A stretch of 64,000 bases of DNA from Bacteroidales bacterium (lineage in GTDB: Bacteria > Bacteroidota > Bacteroidia > Bacteroidales > UBA932): contig JAQXHU010000037.1 of NCBI GenBank assembly GCA_029007435.1, positions 1 through 64,000 on the forward strand, written 5' to 3'. Below the pieces are notes generated by a model, which searched no databases, had not been told where the DNA came from, and saw only the letters and a list, made by a program, of their open reading frames with translations. Below, piece after piece: positions 44,217 to 52,618 of this stretch (position 1 is the first letter of the stretch; every line of letters starts with the position of its first letter). Both the position numbers and the translations under genes were made by a program.

Positions 44217-44591
44217 CTATTCATCGTCCATTCCAAGTTCCACTTTAGCCTCTTCTGATAGCATGCTCTTGTCCCAGGCCGGTTCAAATACAAGTTCAAT
44301 TGAACAAGATTTCACGCCGGGAACGTCTTCAACAGACACTTTGACGTCATTCATTACCTCATCAGCCATCGGACAATTCGGAGCTGTGAACGTCATCGTG
44401 ATGAAAACATCGTGCTTTTTGTTGATTACCAGTTCGTATATAAGTCCAAGATCGTAAATATTGACCGGTATTTCCGGATCAAAGACCTGCTTGAGAGCTT
44501 TGATTACGTCAGAATACAGAGGAGCGAGAGCTTTTGCGTCCTCAGCTGTCAACACTTCGTTATTATTATTTTTGTTTTCCATATTGTTCAT
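44217..44591 (-). CDS. SufT/MIP18-type DUF59 protein for iron-sulfur maturation
   Basis: 124 aa. The DUF59 domain shows VIKALKQVFDPEIPVNIYDL followed by GLIYELVI, and MTFTAPNCPMADEVMNDVKV with the conserved Cys, then VELVFEPAWDKSMLSEEAKV. In the Suf system such a protein helps deliver Fe-S clusters. It is 9 bp from sufE and 8 bp from folK on the same strand. An Asn-rich N-terminus (MNNMENKNNNNEVL) is probably disordered. Confidence 0.88.
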   Translation of the reverse strand: MNNMENKNNNNEVLTAEDAKALAPLYSDVIKALKQVFDPEIPVNIYDLGLIYELVINKKHDVFITMTFTAPNCPMADEVMNDVKVSVEDVPGVKSCSIELVFEPAWDKSMLSEEAKVELGMDDE

Positions 44592-44600
44592 TATAATATC

Positions 44601-45020
44601 TCACTGCAAGTACGCAGCCGCGGCAGTCTTTATTGTGGCGATCATCGATGCGAGACCGTTTGCCCTGGTAGGAGAAAGATTCTCTTTCAGGCCTATCTTC
44701 TCGATAAATGAAAAATCTGAGCCGCTGATTTCTTCCGGTGTACGTCCAGAATAAACACTGATCAGCAGGGAAATAATACCTTTAGTGATTATCGCATCGC
44801 TGTCAGCTTTAAAATACAATCTTCCATTTTCTGTATTATAATCAAGCCAAACCCTTGATTGACAACCTTTTATAAGTTTATCATCAGTCTTTGCCGAATC
44901 TGGATACGGCTCAAGATTCTTGCCAAGCTCAATAAGATATTCATATTTATCAAGCCATTCGTCATACATAGAAAATGACTCAACTATTTCATTTTCAGCC
45001 TGCTGCAATGATTTTTCCAT
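44601..45020 (-). CDS. sufE: Cysteine desulfuration protein SufE
   Basis: 139 aa. SufE takes the persulfide from SufS for Fe-S cluster assembly. The family core is visible: YEYLIELGKNLEPYPDSAKT, LIKGCQSRVWLDYNTENGRL with the acceptor Cys, and ISVYSGRTPEEI then the C-terminal LSPTRANGLASMIATIKTAA. It lies 26 bp after sufS and 9 bp before the SufT-like gene. SufBCD are not in this window. Confidence 0.95.
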   Translation of the reverse strand: MEKSLQQAENEIVESFSMYDEWLDKYEYLIELGKNLEPYPDSAKTDDKLIKGCQSRVWLDYNTENGRLYFKADSDAIITKGIISLLISVYSGRTPEEISGSDFSFIEKIGLKENLSPTRANGLASMIATIKTAAAAYLQ

Positions 45021-45046
45021 ATATTGTCAAATTAAATTATCTACAA

Positions 45047-46270
45047 TCATACAAGCATATTCACAGCTTTACTAAGACATTTGATGAAGTATTCAGCTTC
45101 CTCCATTGTATTATATGGAGAGAGTGAAATACGCAACATTCCTGTGACACCGAAATGGTCCATAAGGGGTTCAGCACACATCTGTCCCGACCTTGCAGCG
45201 ATTCCCATCTTGTCAAGTATAAGAGCTACATCTTCGTGATGGGCACCTTTGACAGAAAAAGAAAAAAGCGGAATTTTCATTTTATTGTCTTCAGGTGTTC
45301 CGTACAATGTTATTCTGTCATTATGCTTCAATGACTCATACAGATAATCCTGAACTGAATGCATATTTGAAACAAGTTCATCATCTTGCATTAGTTCAGC
45401 TGTTTCGATAGCCGGTTTCAAAGTCGGAACACCAGCTATATTCTGAGTCCCGGCTTCGAATTTTTCCGGTAGCGGGGCGTAAGTCGTACCTGTGAATTTC
45501 ACTGATGAAATCATCTCCCCTCCACCCATATAAGGAGGCATTGCTTCAAGATATTTCTTTTTCCCGTAAAGAACTCCCACTCCCGGAGCTGAATACATTT
45601 TATGTCCTGAAAATGCATAGAAATCGCAATCTGTATCCCTTACATCCATTCCTCCGTGAACTATTCCCTGGGCACCGTCTATCAAAACAGGAATATTCTT
45701 GGAATGGCATATTCTGATAATTTCTTTGACAGGATTGACAATTCCGAGAACGTTTGAAATCTGGGTGATTGCCGTGATTTTTGTCCTGGTCGTGATAAGA
45801 TTATCAAGTTCTTTAATATTGAGAATTCCAGAATCATCAATTCTGAGCACCTTCAAGACAGCACCCTTTCTCTCGCACATCATCTGCCAAGGAACAATAT
45901 TAGAGTGATGTTCCTCCTCAGTAACTATAACCTCATCTCCTTCATTTATGAATTTTTCGCCAAAACAGAAAGCAACGAGATTTATCGAAGCAGTAGTTCC
46001 TGATGTAAAGATAATTTCTTCCCTGGTCTCCGCATTGATAAAATCTTTGACTATATCCCGTGTAGTCTCAAATTCATCTGTAGCGACTTCAGCCAGTCTA
46101 TGTACTCCCCTATGAATATTCGCATTGAATTCAGTAGACAGTTTATTCCATTTTTCAACCACTGACATTGGACGCTGACTCGTCGCAGCATTATCAAAAT
46201 AGACTAAATCCTTTCCATAAACTTGTGTGGAAAGAATCGGAAAGTATTCTCTTAGTTCCTTTACTGTCAT
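45047..46270 (-). CDS. sufS: SufS-type cysteine desulfurase
   Basis: 407 aa, a PLP enzyme that removes sulfur from cysteine. Seen motifs: YFDNAATSQRPMSVVEKWNK, TSGTTASINLVAF, EEEHHSNIVPWQMMCER, DGAQGIVHGGMDVRD, SGHKMYSAPGVGVLYGKK (PLP Lys) and RSGQMCAEPLMDHFG with the catalytic Cys of the SufS class. It heads the leftward suf-folK-glyS run and has a TAAATTTG -7 element at 46296-46303, back to back with the ruvA promoter. Confidence 0.96.
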   Translation of the reverse strand: MTVKELREYFPILSTQVYGKDLVYFDNAATSQRPMSVVEKWNKLSTEFNANIHRGVHRLAEVATDEFETTRDIVKDFINAETREEIIFTSGTTASINLVAFCFGEKFINEGDEVIVTEEEHHSNIVPWQMMCERKGAVLKVLRIDDSGILNIKELDNLITTRTKITAITQISNVLGIVNPVKEIIRICHSKNIPVLIDGAQGIVHGGMDVRDTDCDFYAFSGHKMYSAPGVGVLYGKKKYLEAMPPYMGGGEMISSVKFTGTTYAPLPEKFEAGTQNIAGVPTLKPAIETAELMQDDELVSNMHSVQDYLYESLKHNDRITLYGTPEDNKMKIPLFSFSVKGAHHEDVALILDKMGIAARSGQMCAEPLMDHFGVTGMLRISLSPYNTMEEAEYFIKCLSKAVNMLV

Positions 46271-46295
46271 ATAAGCAAGTCATAGTTTGAAATTG

Positions 46296-46303
46296 CAAAT
46301 TTA
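46296..46303 (-). promoter_or_regulatory. Promoter -7 element for the sufS operon
   Basis: TAAATTTG on the minus strand, 25 bp upstream of the sufS ATG, in an intergenic region shared with the divergent ruvA. Confidence 0.55.
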
Positions 46304-46337
46304 CTAAAGTAATCTTTCATTTAACAGTCAAATATCA

Positions 46338-46345
46338 TAATTTTG
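46338..46345 (+). promoter_or_regulatory. Promoter -7 element for ruvA
   Basis: TAATTTTG on the plus strand, 16 bp upstream of ATG 46362, fits TAnnTTTG. Confidence 0.5.
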
Positions 46346-46361
46346 CAAAAAACTATTGCTT

Positions 46362-46949
46362 ATGTACGAATATATAAAAGGTGAGGTAATTGAACTTTCT
46401 CCGGCTGATATAATTATCGAATGTGGAGGAATCGGCTACCATATTCTGATTTCACTGCAGACATACGAGGCGTTGAAAAACCAGAATAATTGTAAAGTAT
46501 ATATATTTCATTATCTGCGTGAAGACGATGAACAGATTTACGGATTCGCCACAAAAGACGAGAGGGAACTCTTCAAATTACTGATAAGTGTTTCCGGAGT
46601 CGGAGTCGGTTCAGCAAGAATGATGCTGTCCTCACTTTCTGACGAAGAAATAAGAAATGCAATAATTGGAGAGGATGTACACAAAATAAAAAGCATTAAA
46701 GGAATCGGAGCGAAAACCGCCCAGAGACTGATTCTCGATCTTAAAGACAAAATAATAAAAGGAGGAGGAATCGACACATCCGGAAATATAATAAGCAACA
46801 CCAGCAAGACCGTTGATGAAGCAACAATAGCTCTTTTAAATCTAGGTTTTACCAAAGCGAATATTTCGAAAATTATTCCGGATATTCTCAAAAAAGACCC
46901 ACAGGCTTCAATTGAGACAATAATAAAAGAGGCACTGAAGAGATTATAA
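46362..46949 (+). CDS. ruvA: Holliday junction DNA helicase subunit RuvA
   Basis: 195 aa from ATG 46362; a TTG at 46356 is also in frame. Domain I has MYEYIKGEVIELSPADIIIE, GIGYHILIS and YLREDDEQIYGFATKDEREL. The two helix-hairpin-helix motifs are LISVSGVGVGSARMMLSSL and IKSIKGIGAKTAQRLILDLK. The C-terminal domain that contacts RuvB follows a short linker. The length is normal. ruvB is about 8 kb away on the other strand. A parS-containing palindrome lies 10 bp after its stop. Confidence 0.97.
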   Translation: MYEYIKGEVIELSPADIIIECGGIGYHILISLQTYEALKNQNNCKVYIFHYLREDDEQIYGFATKDERELFKLLISVSGVGVGSARMMLSSLSDEEIRNAIIGEDVHKIKSIKGIGAKTAQRLILDLKDKIIKGGGIDTSGNIISNTSKTVDEATIALLNLGFTKANISKIIPDILKKDPQASIETIIKEALKRL

Positions 46950-47176
46950 TCTATATATTAAAAAGGTGTTCCACGTGGAACACCTTTTTAATTATTTAAG
47001 TATCGCAAGTTGCGAATACGCACTACCATTACCTATGATAAATTCCTACTGCCATCCTACCTGCTCGCCAAAAAAAATTATATAATTTGTAATCATTTCC
47101 AATAAATGAAAAGATATAATTTCAGACAGTAGATCTCAAAAGGAGTTGTTATACTCTGCAAAACTATAGGGAATAA
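46950..47176. other. AT-rich gap between ruvA and mnmG carrying a parS site
   Basis: This 227-bp convergent gap contains the 30-bp palindrome with parS (46960-46989), and a second small inverted repeat TCGCAAGTTGCGA (47003-47015). The remainder is AT-rich, with no ORF or RNA gene I can recognise. Confidence 0.5.
46960..46989. promoter_or_regulatory. parS centromere site 1 within a perfect 30-bp palindrome (may also terminate ruvA)
   Basis: The core TGTTCCACGTGGAACA (46967-46982) is a perfect 16-bp parS, the widely conserved ParB-binding sequence. Flanks AAAAAGG and CCTTTTT extend the symmetry to 30 bp with no loop. The 3' T run means it could also act as a ruvA terminator, but a loopless palindrome is a poor hairpin, which favours the ParB role. 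parS sites usually cluster near the chromosomal origin. Confidence 0.8.
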
Positions 47177-49249
47177 TTATCTTCCGAAATGAATTAGCAA
47201 TATAGATATATCAGAAGGAGAAATCCCGGAAATCCTGGAAGCCTGACCTATAGTTCGAGGATTATACTTTAAAAGTTTTTGGCGGCACTCAATCGACAAT
47301 CCAGACACTTTATCAAAATCATAATTTTCAGGAATAACTAAATTTTCAAGATGAGAAATTTTATCTGCAAGTTGCTTTTCCCTGTCAATATATCCCCTAT
47401 ACTTGATTAATATTTCAGCATCAGATAAAATTTCGGATACATATTTTTTTTCTATTATAGATTGAAGATTCGAATATATTTCTGTATCAAAATCTAAATT
47501 CTGATTAAAAGACAAAAGGAGCAAAGCGTCAAAATAAGATTGACAGAAAACATTATTATCAGAATTTAATCTATTAGAATTTCTAACTCCATCAACCGGA
47601 AAATTAATATCAGGGAAAGAATCAGATACCTTAGTTAGAATCTCATTTAATAATTTTGTTCCACGTGGAACATTATTTAATAAATTACATATTGAAACTT
47701 TAGGCCTTGCAATAACATCTGATATTCGCTTTGACTCTTTCAGTGGTTCATCAAGTATTGAAAGTAAATAAGAATTGGCTTGATCTTTAGTAATATTAAC
47801 AGATTCACAAAAATCAATAATAGTACTGATGTCTGAATACTTTGACATAGTGTAAGAATACCTGAATTCGTCTGCCAAGCCAATATTATGTGAAAGTTCA
47901 GTCAATCTAAAATCAGCATTATCCTGTCTGAGAAGAATACGATATTCTGCCCTTGAAGTAAACATTCGATAAGGCTCATCTACTCCTTTTGTTATCAAAT
48001 CATCAATCAAGACTCCAATATATGATTGGTCTCGATGGAGAATAATAGGATCCTTATCGTCAATAAATAGAGACGCATTAATTCCAGCTATCAAACCTTG
48101 GGCAGCAGCCTCCTCATACCCAGTAGTACCATTAATTTGCCCTGCAAGGAAAAGTCCTTCGACAATTTTTGATTCTAATGAAGGTTTTAGCTGAACAGGA
48201 TCAAAATAATCATATTCGACTGCATAAGCAGGCCTGAAAATTTTAGCGTTTTCAAATCCTTCAATAGTTCGAAGAGCTTTAATCTGAACATCCAAAGGCA
48301 GAGAAGATGAAAAGCCCTGGAGATAGTATTCATCAGTAGTGCGTCCCTCAGGTTCAAGAAAAAGTTGATGAGAATCCTTATCAGAAAATGTTCTGAGTTT
48401 ATCCTCAATACTCGGACAATAACGAGGTCCCTTTCCGTGAATCAATCCTGCAAAAAGCGGAGAGTCATTGAAACCGGAACGCAGAATATCATGAACCTTG
48501 GTATTAGTATGAAATATATAACAAGGCATCTGCTCGTTACCATTCTGGACAGATGACAGGTATGGGAGGTATGAAAACTTTTCAGGATTTGAATCTCCGT
48601 ATTGTACAAGCGACTTGGATAAATCAATAGACTTGATATCAATTCTTGGAGGAGTTCCAGTCTTCATCCGTGAAACTGAAATTCCCATCTGACTCAATTG
48701 TTCGGATAAACCGAGAGACGGTGACTCCCCTATCCTGCCACCGGCAAACTGAGTTCGACCTATAAAAATCTTACCATTAAGAAAGGTGCCTGTAGTCAGA
48801 ACAACTGCCTGAGAATAAAAAATTGCACCGGTGATTGTACGTACACCTGAAATTTTTGAATTCTCAAAGAGAAAAGAAGCTGCAGAATCTATGTAAATAT
48901 CTAATTTACAACTAGTTTCAAGAATCTTGCGCCAGTATAGTGAAAACTTGATTTTGTCGCATTGGGCACGAGGACTCCACATTGCAGGACCTTTTGAGCG
49001 ATTGAGCATACGAAACTGCAGAGTGGATGCGTCAGTAACAATTCCGGTATAACCACCAAGAGCGTCAATCTCACGTACAATCTGTCCTTTCGCTATTCCA
49101 CCAATAGAAGGATTGCAAGACATCCTGGCAAGACCAGTAAAATCCATTGTAAGAAGCAAAACGGATTTTCCCATATTGGCCGAAGCCATAGCCGCTTCAC
49201 ATCCGGAATGACCGCCTCCGACTACAATGATATCATATCTCTCATTCAT
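47177..49249 (-). CDS. mnmG: tRNA uridine-34 carboxymethylaminomethyl modification enzyme MnmG
   Basis: 690 aa, about 60 longer than most MnmG. FAD-binding [66 protein letters not shown] and the C-terminal [15 protein letters not shown] are clear. With MnmE it modifies the wobble uridine of some tRNAs. An extra Asn/Ser-rich stretch at about residues 518-590 carries parS site 2: its bases encode VPRGT at 527-531. The gene is visibly more AT-rich than most of the window. It is 4 bp downstream of ybeY. gidA/mnmG is often origin-proximal in bacteria. Confidence 0.95.
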   Translation of the reverse strand: MNERYDIIVVGGGHSGCEAAMASANMGKSVLLLTMDFTGLARMSCNPSIGGIAKGQIVREIDALGGYTGIVTDASTLQFRMLNRSKGPAMWSPRAQCDKIKFSLYWRKILETSCKLDIYIDSAASFLFENSKISGVRTITGAIFYSQAVVLTTGTFLNGKIFIGRTQFAGGRIGESPSLGLSEQLSQMGISVSRMKTGTPPRIDIKSIDLSKSLVQYGDSNPEKFSYLPYLSSVQNGNEQMPCYIFHTNTKVHDILRSGFNDSPLFAGLIHGKGPRYCPSIEDKLRTFSDKDSHQLFLEPEGRTTDEYYLQGFSSSLPLDVQIKALRTIEGFENAKIFRPAYAVEYDYFDPVQLKPSLESKIVEGLFLAGQINGTTGYEEAAAQGLIAGINASLFIDDKDPIILHRDQSYIGVLIDDLITKGVDEPYRMFTSRAEYRILLRQDNADFRLTELSHNIGLADEFRYSYTMSKYSDISTIIDFCESVNITKDQANSYLLSILDEPLKESKRISDVIARPKVSICNLLNNVPRGTKLLNEILTKVSDSFPDINFPVDGVRNSNRLNSDNNVFCQSYFDALLLLSFNQNLDFDTEIYSNLQSIIEKKYVSEILSDAEILIKYRGYIDREKQLADKISHLENLVIPENYDFDKVSGLSIECRQKLLKYNPRTIGQASRISGISPSDISILLIHFGR
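47657..47672. promoter_or_regulatory. parS centromere site 2 inside mnmG
   Basis: TGTTCCACGTGGAACA is identical to the core at 46967-46982, 690 bp away. It is translated as part of mnmG (VPRGT), so selection kept both the palindrome and the reading frame. Two identical 16-mers in under 1 kb are far beyond chance. Confidence 0.85.
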
Positions 49250-49253
49250 AAAC

Positions 49254-49676
49254 CTAAAGTAAAGATTTTCTCATATCAAGATAATAATTCTCTTTCTGCC
49301 TCATTATATTCTGTTCCTCATCAGTAAGATCATCATAACCGATAAGATGAAGAATACCGTGAACAATCACGCGATGCAGTTCATCATCGAAATCAGAATT
49401 ATAAAGAACGGAATTTTCACGAACAGAATCAATGCTGATAAAAAGATCACCGGACAGAATATTTTTCTCACAATAATCGAAAGTTATAATATCAGTGAAA
49501 TAATCATGCCGGAGATATTTAAGGTTAATGTCAAGAATATAATTGTCAGAGCAAAATATGATATTTACATCACCTATACGTCGGATTTCACTTTCAGCTA
49601 CCATCCTCAACCATTGATTGTTAAGCTTGCGTTTATTGAATTTGAAATCTACGTCCTGAAAAAAATAAGAAATCAT
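49254..49676 (-). CDS. ybeY: Endoribonuclease YbeY (16S rRNA maturation)
   Basis: 140 aa. The zinc-binding motif [18 protein letters not shown] provides HxxxHxxxxxD/H, with [20 protein letters not shown] and [11 protein letters not shown], as in the UPF0054/YbeY family. It acts in 16S rRNA 3'-end processing and ribosome quality control. It lies 4 bp upstream of mnmG on the same strand, so they are probably co-transcribed. It is AT-rich like mnmG. Confidence 0.92.
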   Translation of the reverse strand: MISYFFQDVDFKFNKRKLNNQWLRMVAESEIRRIGDVNIIFCSDNYILDINLKYLRHDYFTDIITFDYCEKNILSGDLFISIDSVRENSVLYNSDFDDELHRVIVHGILHLIGYDDLTDEEQNIMRQKENYYLDMRKSLL

Positions 49677-49794
49677 AGTAAGCAGAAATTTTGCGCAAAT
49701 CTAATAAAAAGATAGATAGAAGCGGAAAAAATTTGAAAAGAAAATAATTATTTATAACTTTACGACGCAAATGGAAAAATAAAAACATATTGAT

Positions 49795-50490
49795 ATGGAA
49801 GTTAAAAAATCACAAAAGGCAAGCCTTGAGAACAAGAAGCTTCTCTTCACGGAGATTGGCTTAGTTCTGGCGTTACTGTTTGTGTGGGGAGCTTTCAGCT
49901 ACACAACTAAAGAGAAGAAGGTAGCTTCGCTCGAATCAGACCAGACAGTAGTTGAAGTAGAGGATATGGTTCCTATTACAGAGGAAACACCTCCACCACC
50001 AGAGGTAGCTCCAAAAATTCCTATTCTTTCAGACCAGATCGACGTCGTTGATGACAATATCAAAGTTGACGACAGTATGTTCCAGAACCTTGAGGATGAT
50101 GCGAACTCAGGAGTCGAAATTATGGACTATATTGAGAGCGCACCAGAAGAGGAACAGGTAGAAGAAGAGGCTATTCCTTTCCAGTTGGTAGAAGAGAAAC
50201 CTTCATTCAACGGCGGTGATGCAAACGAATTCTCAAAATGGGTGAACTCAAAACTTGTTTATCCTGAAATTGCGAAGGAAAACGGCGTACAGGGCAGAGT
50301 AACTCTCCAGTTCACAGTAAACGCAGACGGAACAGTATCCAACGTGAAAGTACTCAGAGGAGTTGACTCATCACTTGACAAAGAGGCTGTCAGGGTCGTA
50401 TCAAGCTCACCTAAATGGAAACCAGGAAAGCAGAGAGACCGCGCTGTAAAGGTAACATATACCTTCCCAGTAATCTTCCAGTTGAGATAA
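49795..50490 (+). CDS. TonB-family energy transducer
   Basis: 231 aa. One N-terminal transmembrane helix (about 20-41, LFTEIGLVLALLFVWGAF) is followed by an acidic Pro/Glu periplasmic linker (ITEETPPPPEVAPKIP). The C-terminal TonB domain spans about 140-231: FSKWVNSKLVYPEIAKENGV, then QGRVTLQFTVNADGTVSNVK and WKPGKQRDRAVKVTYTFPV. It transmits inner-membrane proton-motive force to SusC-like or other TonB-dependent receptors. ExbB/ExbD are not in the window. A terminator-like hairpin follows at 50513, just before hflX. Confidence 0.93.
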   Translation: MEVKKSQKASLENKKLLFTEIGLVLALLFVWGAFSYTTKEKKVASLESDQTVVEVEDMVPITEETPPPPEVAPKIPILSDQIDVVDDNIKVDDSMFQNLEDDANSGVEIMDYIESAPEEEQVEEEAIPFQLVEEKPSFNGGDANEFSKWVNSKLVYPEIAKENGVQGRVTLQFTVNADGTVSNVKVLRGVDSSLDKEAVRVVSSSPKWKPGKQRDRAVKVTYTFPVIFQLR

Positions 50491-50512
50491 TTAGAATTCT
50501 GATATAAATTAC

Positions 50513-50572
50513 AGTAGCTAATCCCGATCTGTACTTCATAAGAAGAAACAGTGGGATTTAGCTACTTTTTTT
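50513..50572 (+). terminator. Terminator-like hairpin between the TonB gene and hflX
   Basis: AGTAGCTAATCCC (50513-50525) pairs with GGGATTTAGCTACT (50553-50566) with a single bulged base and a 27-nt loop, followed by a T run ending at 50572. The hflX ATG begins at 50580, so the hairpin is both the TonB gene terminator and the immediate leader of hflX. Confidence 0.7.
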
Positions 50573-50579
50573 GGGTAAA

Positions 50580-51761
50580 ATGGAGAATAAAACAGAAAAA
50601 GCAGTTTTCGTAGGAATCATCAAAGACGGTGATGATGAAAAAAAAGTAATTGAATATCTGGATGAACTAGAATTTTTAGCTGAGACAGCCGGAGTGAGTA
50701 AAGACAAAAGATTTGTCCAGAGATTGGATAAACCGGAAAACTCAACCTACATAAGAAGCGGAAAACTCAAAGAAATTGCCGAATATTGCGAAAATAATGG
50801 AATCAGCTATGTAATATTCGATGACGAACTGTCCGGAATACAGCAAAGAAACATAGAAAAAGTCATAAAGTGCAGTTCAGTTATTGACAGGACAAGCCTG
50901 ATTCTTGAAATATTTGCACAAAGAGCCAAAACAGCATATGCGAAGATGCAGGTCGAACTGGCAAGATACAATTATATGCTGCCGAGACTGGCTGGTATGT
51001 GGACACACCTTGAAAGACAGAGAGGAGGAGTAGGAACAAGAGGAGGAATGGGTGAAACACAGATAGAAATCGACCGAAGAATTGTCAAGGAAAAGATAAG
51101 TAAACTGAAAGAACAACTGAAAAAAGTTGACAAACAAATGGCCACCCAGAGAAGCAACAGGGGGCAATTGGTAAGACTATCTCTTGTAGGCTACACTAAC
51201 GTAGGTAAGAGCACTATGATGAACCTGCTGGCCAAAAGTGATGTATTCGCTGAAAATAAGCTATTTGCCACACTTGACACGACAGTGAGGAAAGTGGTTA
51301 TAGAAAACGTACCATTTTTGCTCAGCGACACGGTAGGATTCATCAGAAAACTGCCTACACAGCTGATTGAAGCTTTCAAAAGCACTCTTGATGAAGTAAG
51401 AGAAGCTGACATTCTCATTCACATAGTAGATATTTCGCATCCTGGCTTCGAGGAGCAGATGGAAGTTGTAGAGCAGACATTGAGAGATATCAAAGCGGAC
51501 AATAAACCAGTTTACGTAGTGTTCAACAAAATTGACGCATACGAATACGAAGAATATGACGAATTCTCCCTTGAACCTAAAAGCAAGGAGAACAGAAGCC
51601 TGGAAGAATTGAAAAACAGTTGGATAGCACAGGAAAAAACACCTTGCATATTCATATCGGCAAAAGAGAAAATCGGAATAGAGAAACTGAGGAACGATAT
51701 ATACAAAATGGTAGCCGAGATACACGCGGGAAGATACCCTTTCAACAATTTTCTCTGGTAA
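50580..51761 (+). CDS. hflX: Ribosome-associated GTPase HflX
   Basis: 393 aa from ATG 50580. The N-terminal HflX domain has YIRSGKLKEIAEYCENNGIS and FDDELSGIQQRNIEKVIKCS, then RTSLILEIFAQRAKTAYAKM, and the Gly-rich RQRGGVGTRGGMGETQIEID. The Era-like G domain has GYTNVGKSTMMNLL, DTVGFIRKLPTQLIEAF, NKID and ISAKEK. HflX splits stalled 70S or 100S ribosomes under stress. The only visible leader is the hairpin and T-run just upstream, suggesting attenuation or readthrough control. Confidence 0.95.
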   Translation: MENKTEKAVFVGIIKDGDDEKKVIEYLDELEFLAETAGVSKDKRFVQRLDKPENSTYIRSGKLKEIAEYCENNGISYVIFDDELSGIQQRNIEKVIKCSSVIDRTSLILEIFAQRAKTAYAKMQVELARYNYMLPRLAGMWTHLERQRGGVGTRGGMGETQIEIDRRIVKEKISKLKEQLKKVDKQMATQRSNRGQLVRLSLVGYTNVGKSTMMNLLAKSDVFAENKLFATLDTTVRKVVIENVPFLLSDTVGFIRKLPTQLIEAFKSTLDEVREADILIHIVDISHPGFEEQMEVVEQTLRDIKADNKPVYVVFNKIDAYEYEEYDEFSLEPKSKENRSLEELKNSWIAQEKTPCIFISAKEKIGIEKLRNDIYKMVAEIHAGRYPFNNFLW

Positions 51762-51781
51762 ATAATATTCAGAAAAAGAAA

Positions 51782-51813
51782 AAAGGATGGCAAGCATTAA
51801 CTTACCATCCTTT
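51782..51813. terminator. Bidirectional terminator between hflX and frdB
   Basis: AAAGGATGG (51782-51790) and CCATCCTTT (51805-51813) pair fully with a 14-nt loop, between two convergent genes. A/T tracts flank both sides. Confidence 0.75.
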
Positions 51814-51833
51814 CATTAATATAATCCGAAATA

Positions 51834-52613
51834 TTATTCAGAGAATTTTGCAGCAAGGAATTCGCGGTTAAGACGGGCGATATGCTCAACAGAAATACCC
51901 TTAGGGCACTCCATTTCACAAGCTCTTGTGTTAGTACAGTTACCAAAGCCGAGTTCGTCCATCTTGGCAACCATAGCACGCGCGCGATTTGCGGCCTCAG
52001 GACGGCCTTGTGGCAGCAGAGCGAGGGAACTTACCCTTGCGGCTACGAAAAGCATCGCAGAGCCGTTTTTACAAGTAGCTACGCAGGCACCGCAACCAAC
52101 GCAAGCAGCTGCATCCATACTCTTCTCAGCCTGATCGTGAGGAATAAGAAGATTGTTGGCATCCTGTGCGGAACCGGTACGGACAGAAATAAATCCTCCA
52201 GCCTGAAGAATCTTGTCAAATGCAGAACGGTCAACAACAAGGTCTTTGATAACCGGGAAAGCAGCACTCCTCCAAGGCTCAACAGTAATAGTGGCACCAT
52301 CCTTGAAATGACGCATAAAGAGCTGACAGGTAGTTACTTGATCATCCGGGCCGTGAGCGCGTCCATCAATGTATAAAGAGCAGGCGCCGCAGATACCCTC
52401 GCGACAGTCGTGGTCGAAAGAAACAGGACCATAAGACTGGCAGCCTTTATCAACTGCGATCGGGTCCTCTCCCCTTCTGACGAGATCCTCATTGAGAATA
52501 TCGAGCATCTCGAGGAAAGAAGCGTCCTCCTCAATACCGGAGACTTTGTAAGTCACGAATTCTCCCTTCTCGTGGGCGTTTTTCTGACGCCATATTTTCA
52601 AATTAAAATCCAT
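51834..52613 (-). CDS. frdB: Fumarate reductase/succinate dehydrogenase iron-sulfur subunit
   Basis: 259 aa. Three cluster motifs are present: [16 protein letters not shown] with a later Cys for [2Fe-2S], [14 protein letters not shown] for [4Fe-4S], and [15 protein letters not shown] for [3Fe-4S]. It carries electrons between a membrane quinone site and the flavin of FrdA. In anaerobic Bacteroidales the pair reduces fumarate to succinate. The gene follows frdA by 5 bp. No cytochrome b anchor gene is next to the pair. Confidence 0.95.
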   Translation of the reverse strand: MDFNLKIWRQKNAHEKGEFVTYKVSGIEEDASFLEMLDILNEDLVRRGEDPIAVDKGCQSYGPVSFDHDCREGICGACSLYIDGRAHGPDDQVTTCQLFMRHFKDGATITVEPWRSAAFPVIKDLVVDRSAFDKILQAGGFISVRTGSAQDANNLLIPHDQAEKSMDAAACVGCGACVATCKNGSAMLFVAARVSSLALLPQGRPEAANRARAMVAKMDELGFGNCTNTRACEMECPKGISVEHIARLNREFLAAKFSE

Positions 52614-52618
52614 CTCGA

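Noticed and set aside
46960-46989. Reading the ruvA-mnmG palindrome only as a terminator
   Set aside because: The palindrome has no loop and its 16-bp core recurs exactly inside mnmG, which points to a protein-binding site; termination can only be a side function.
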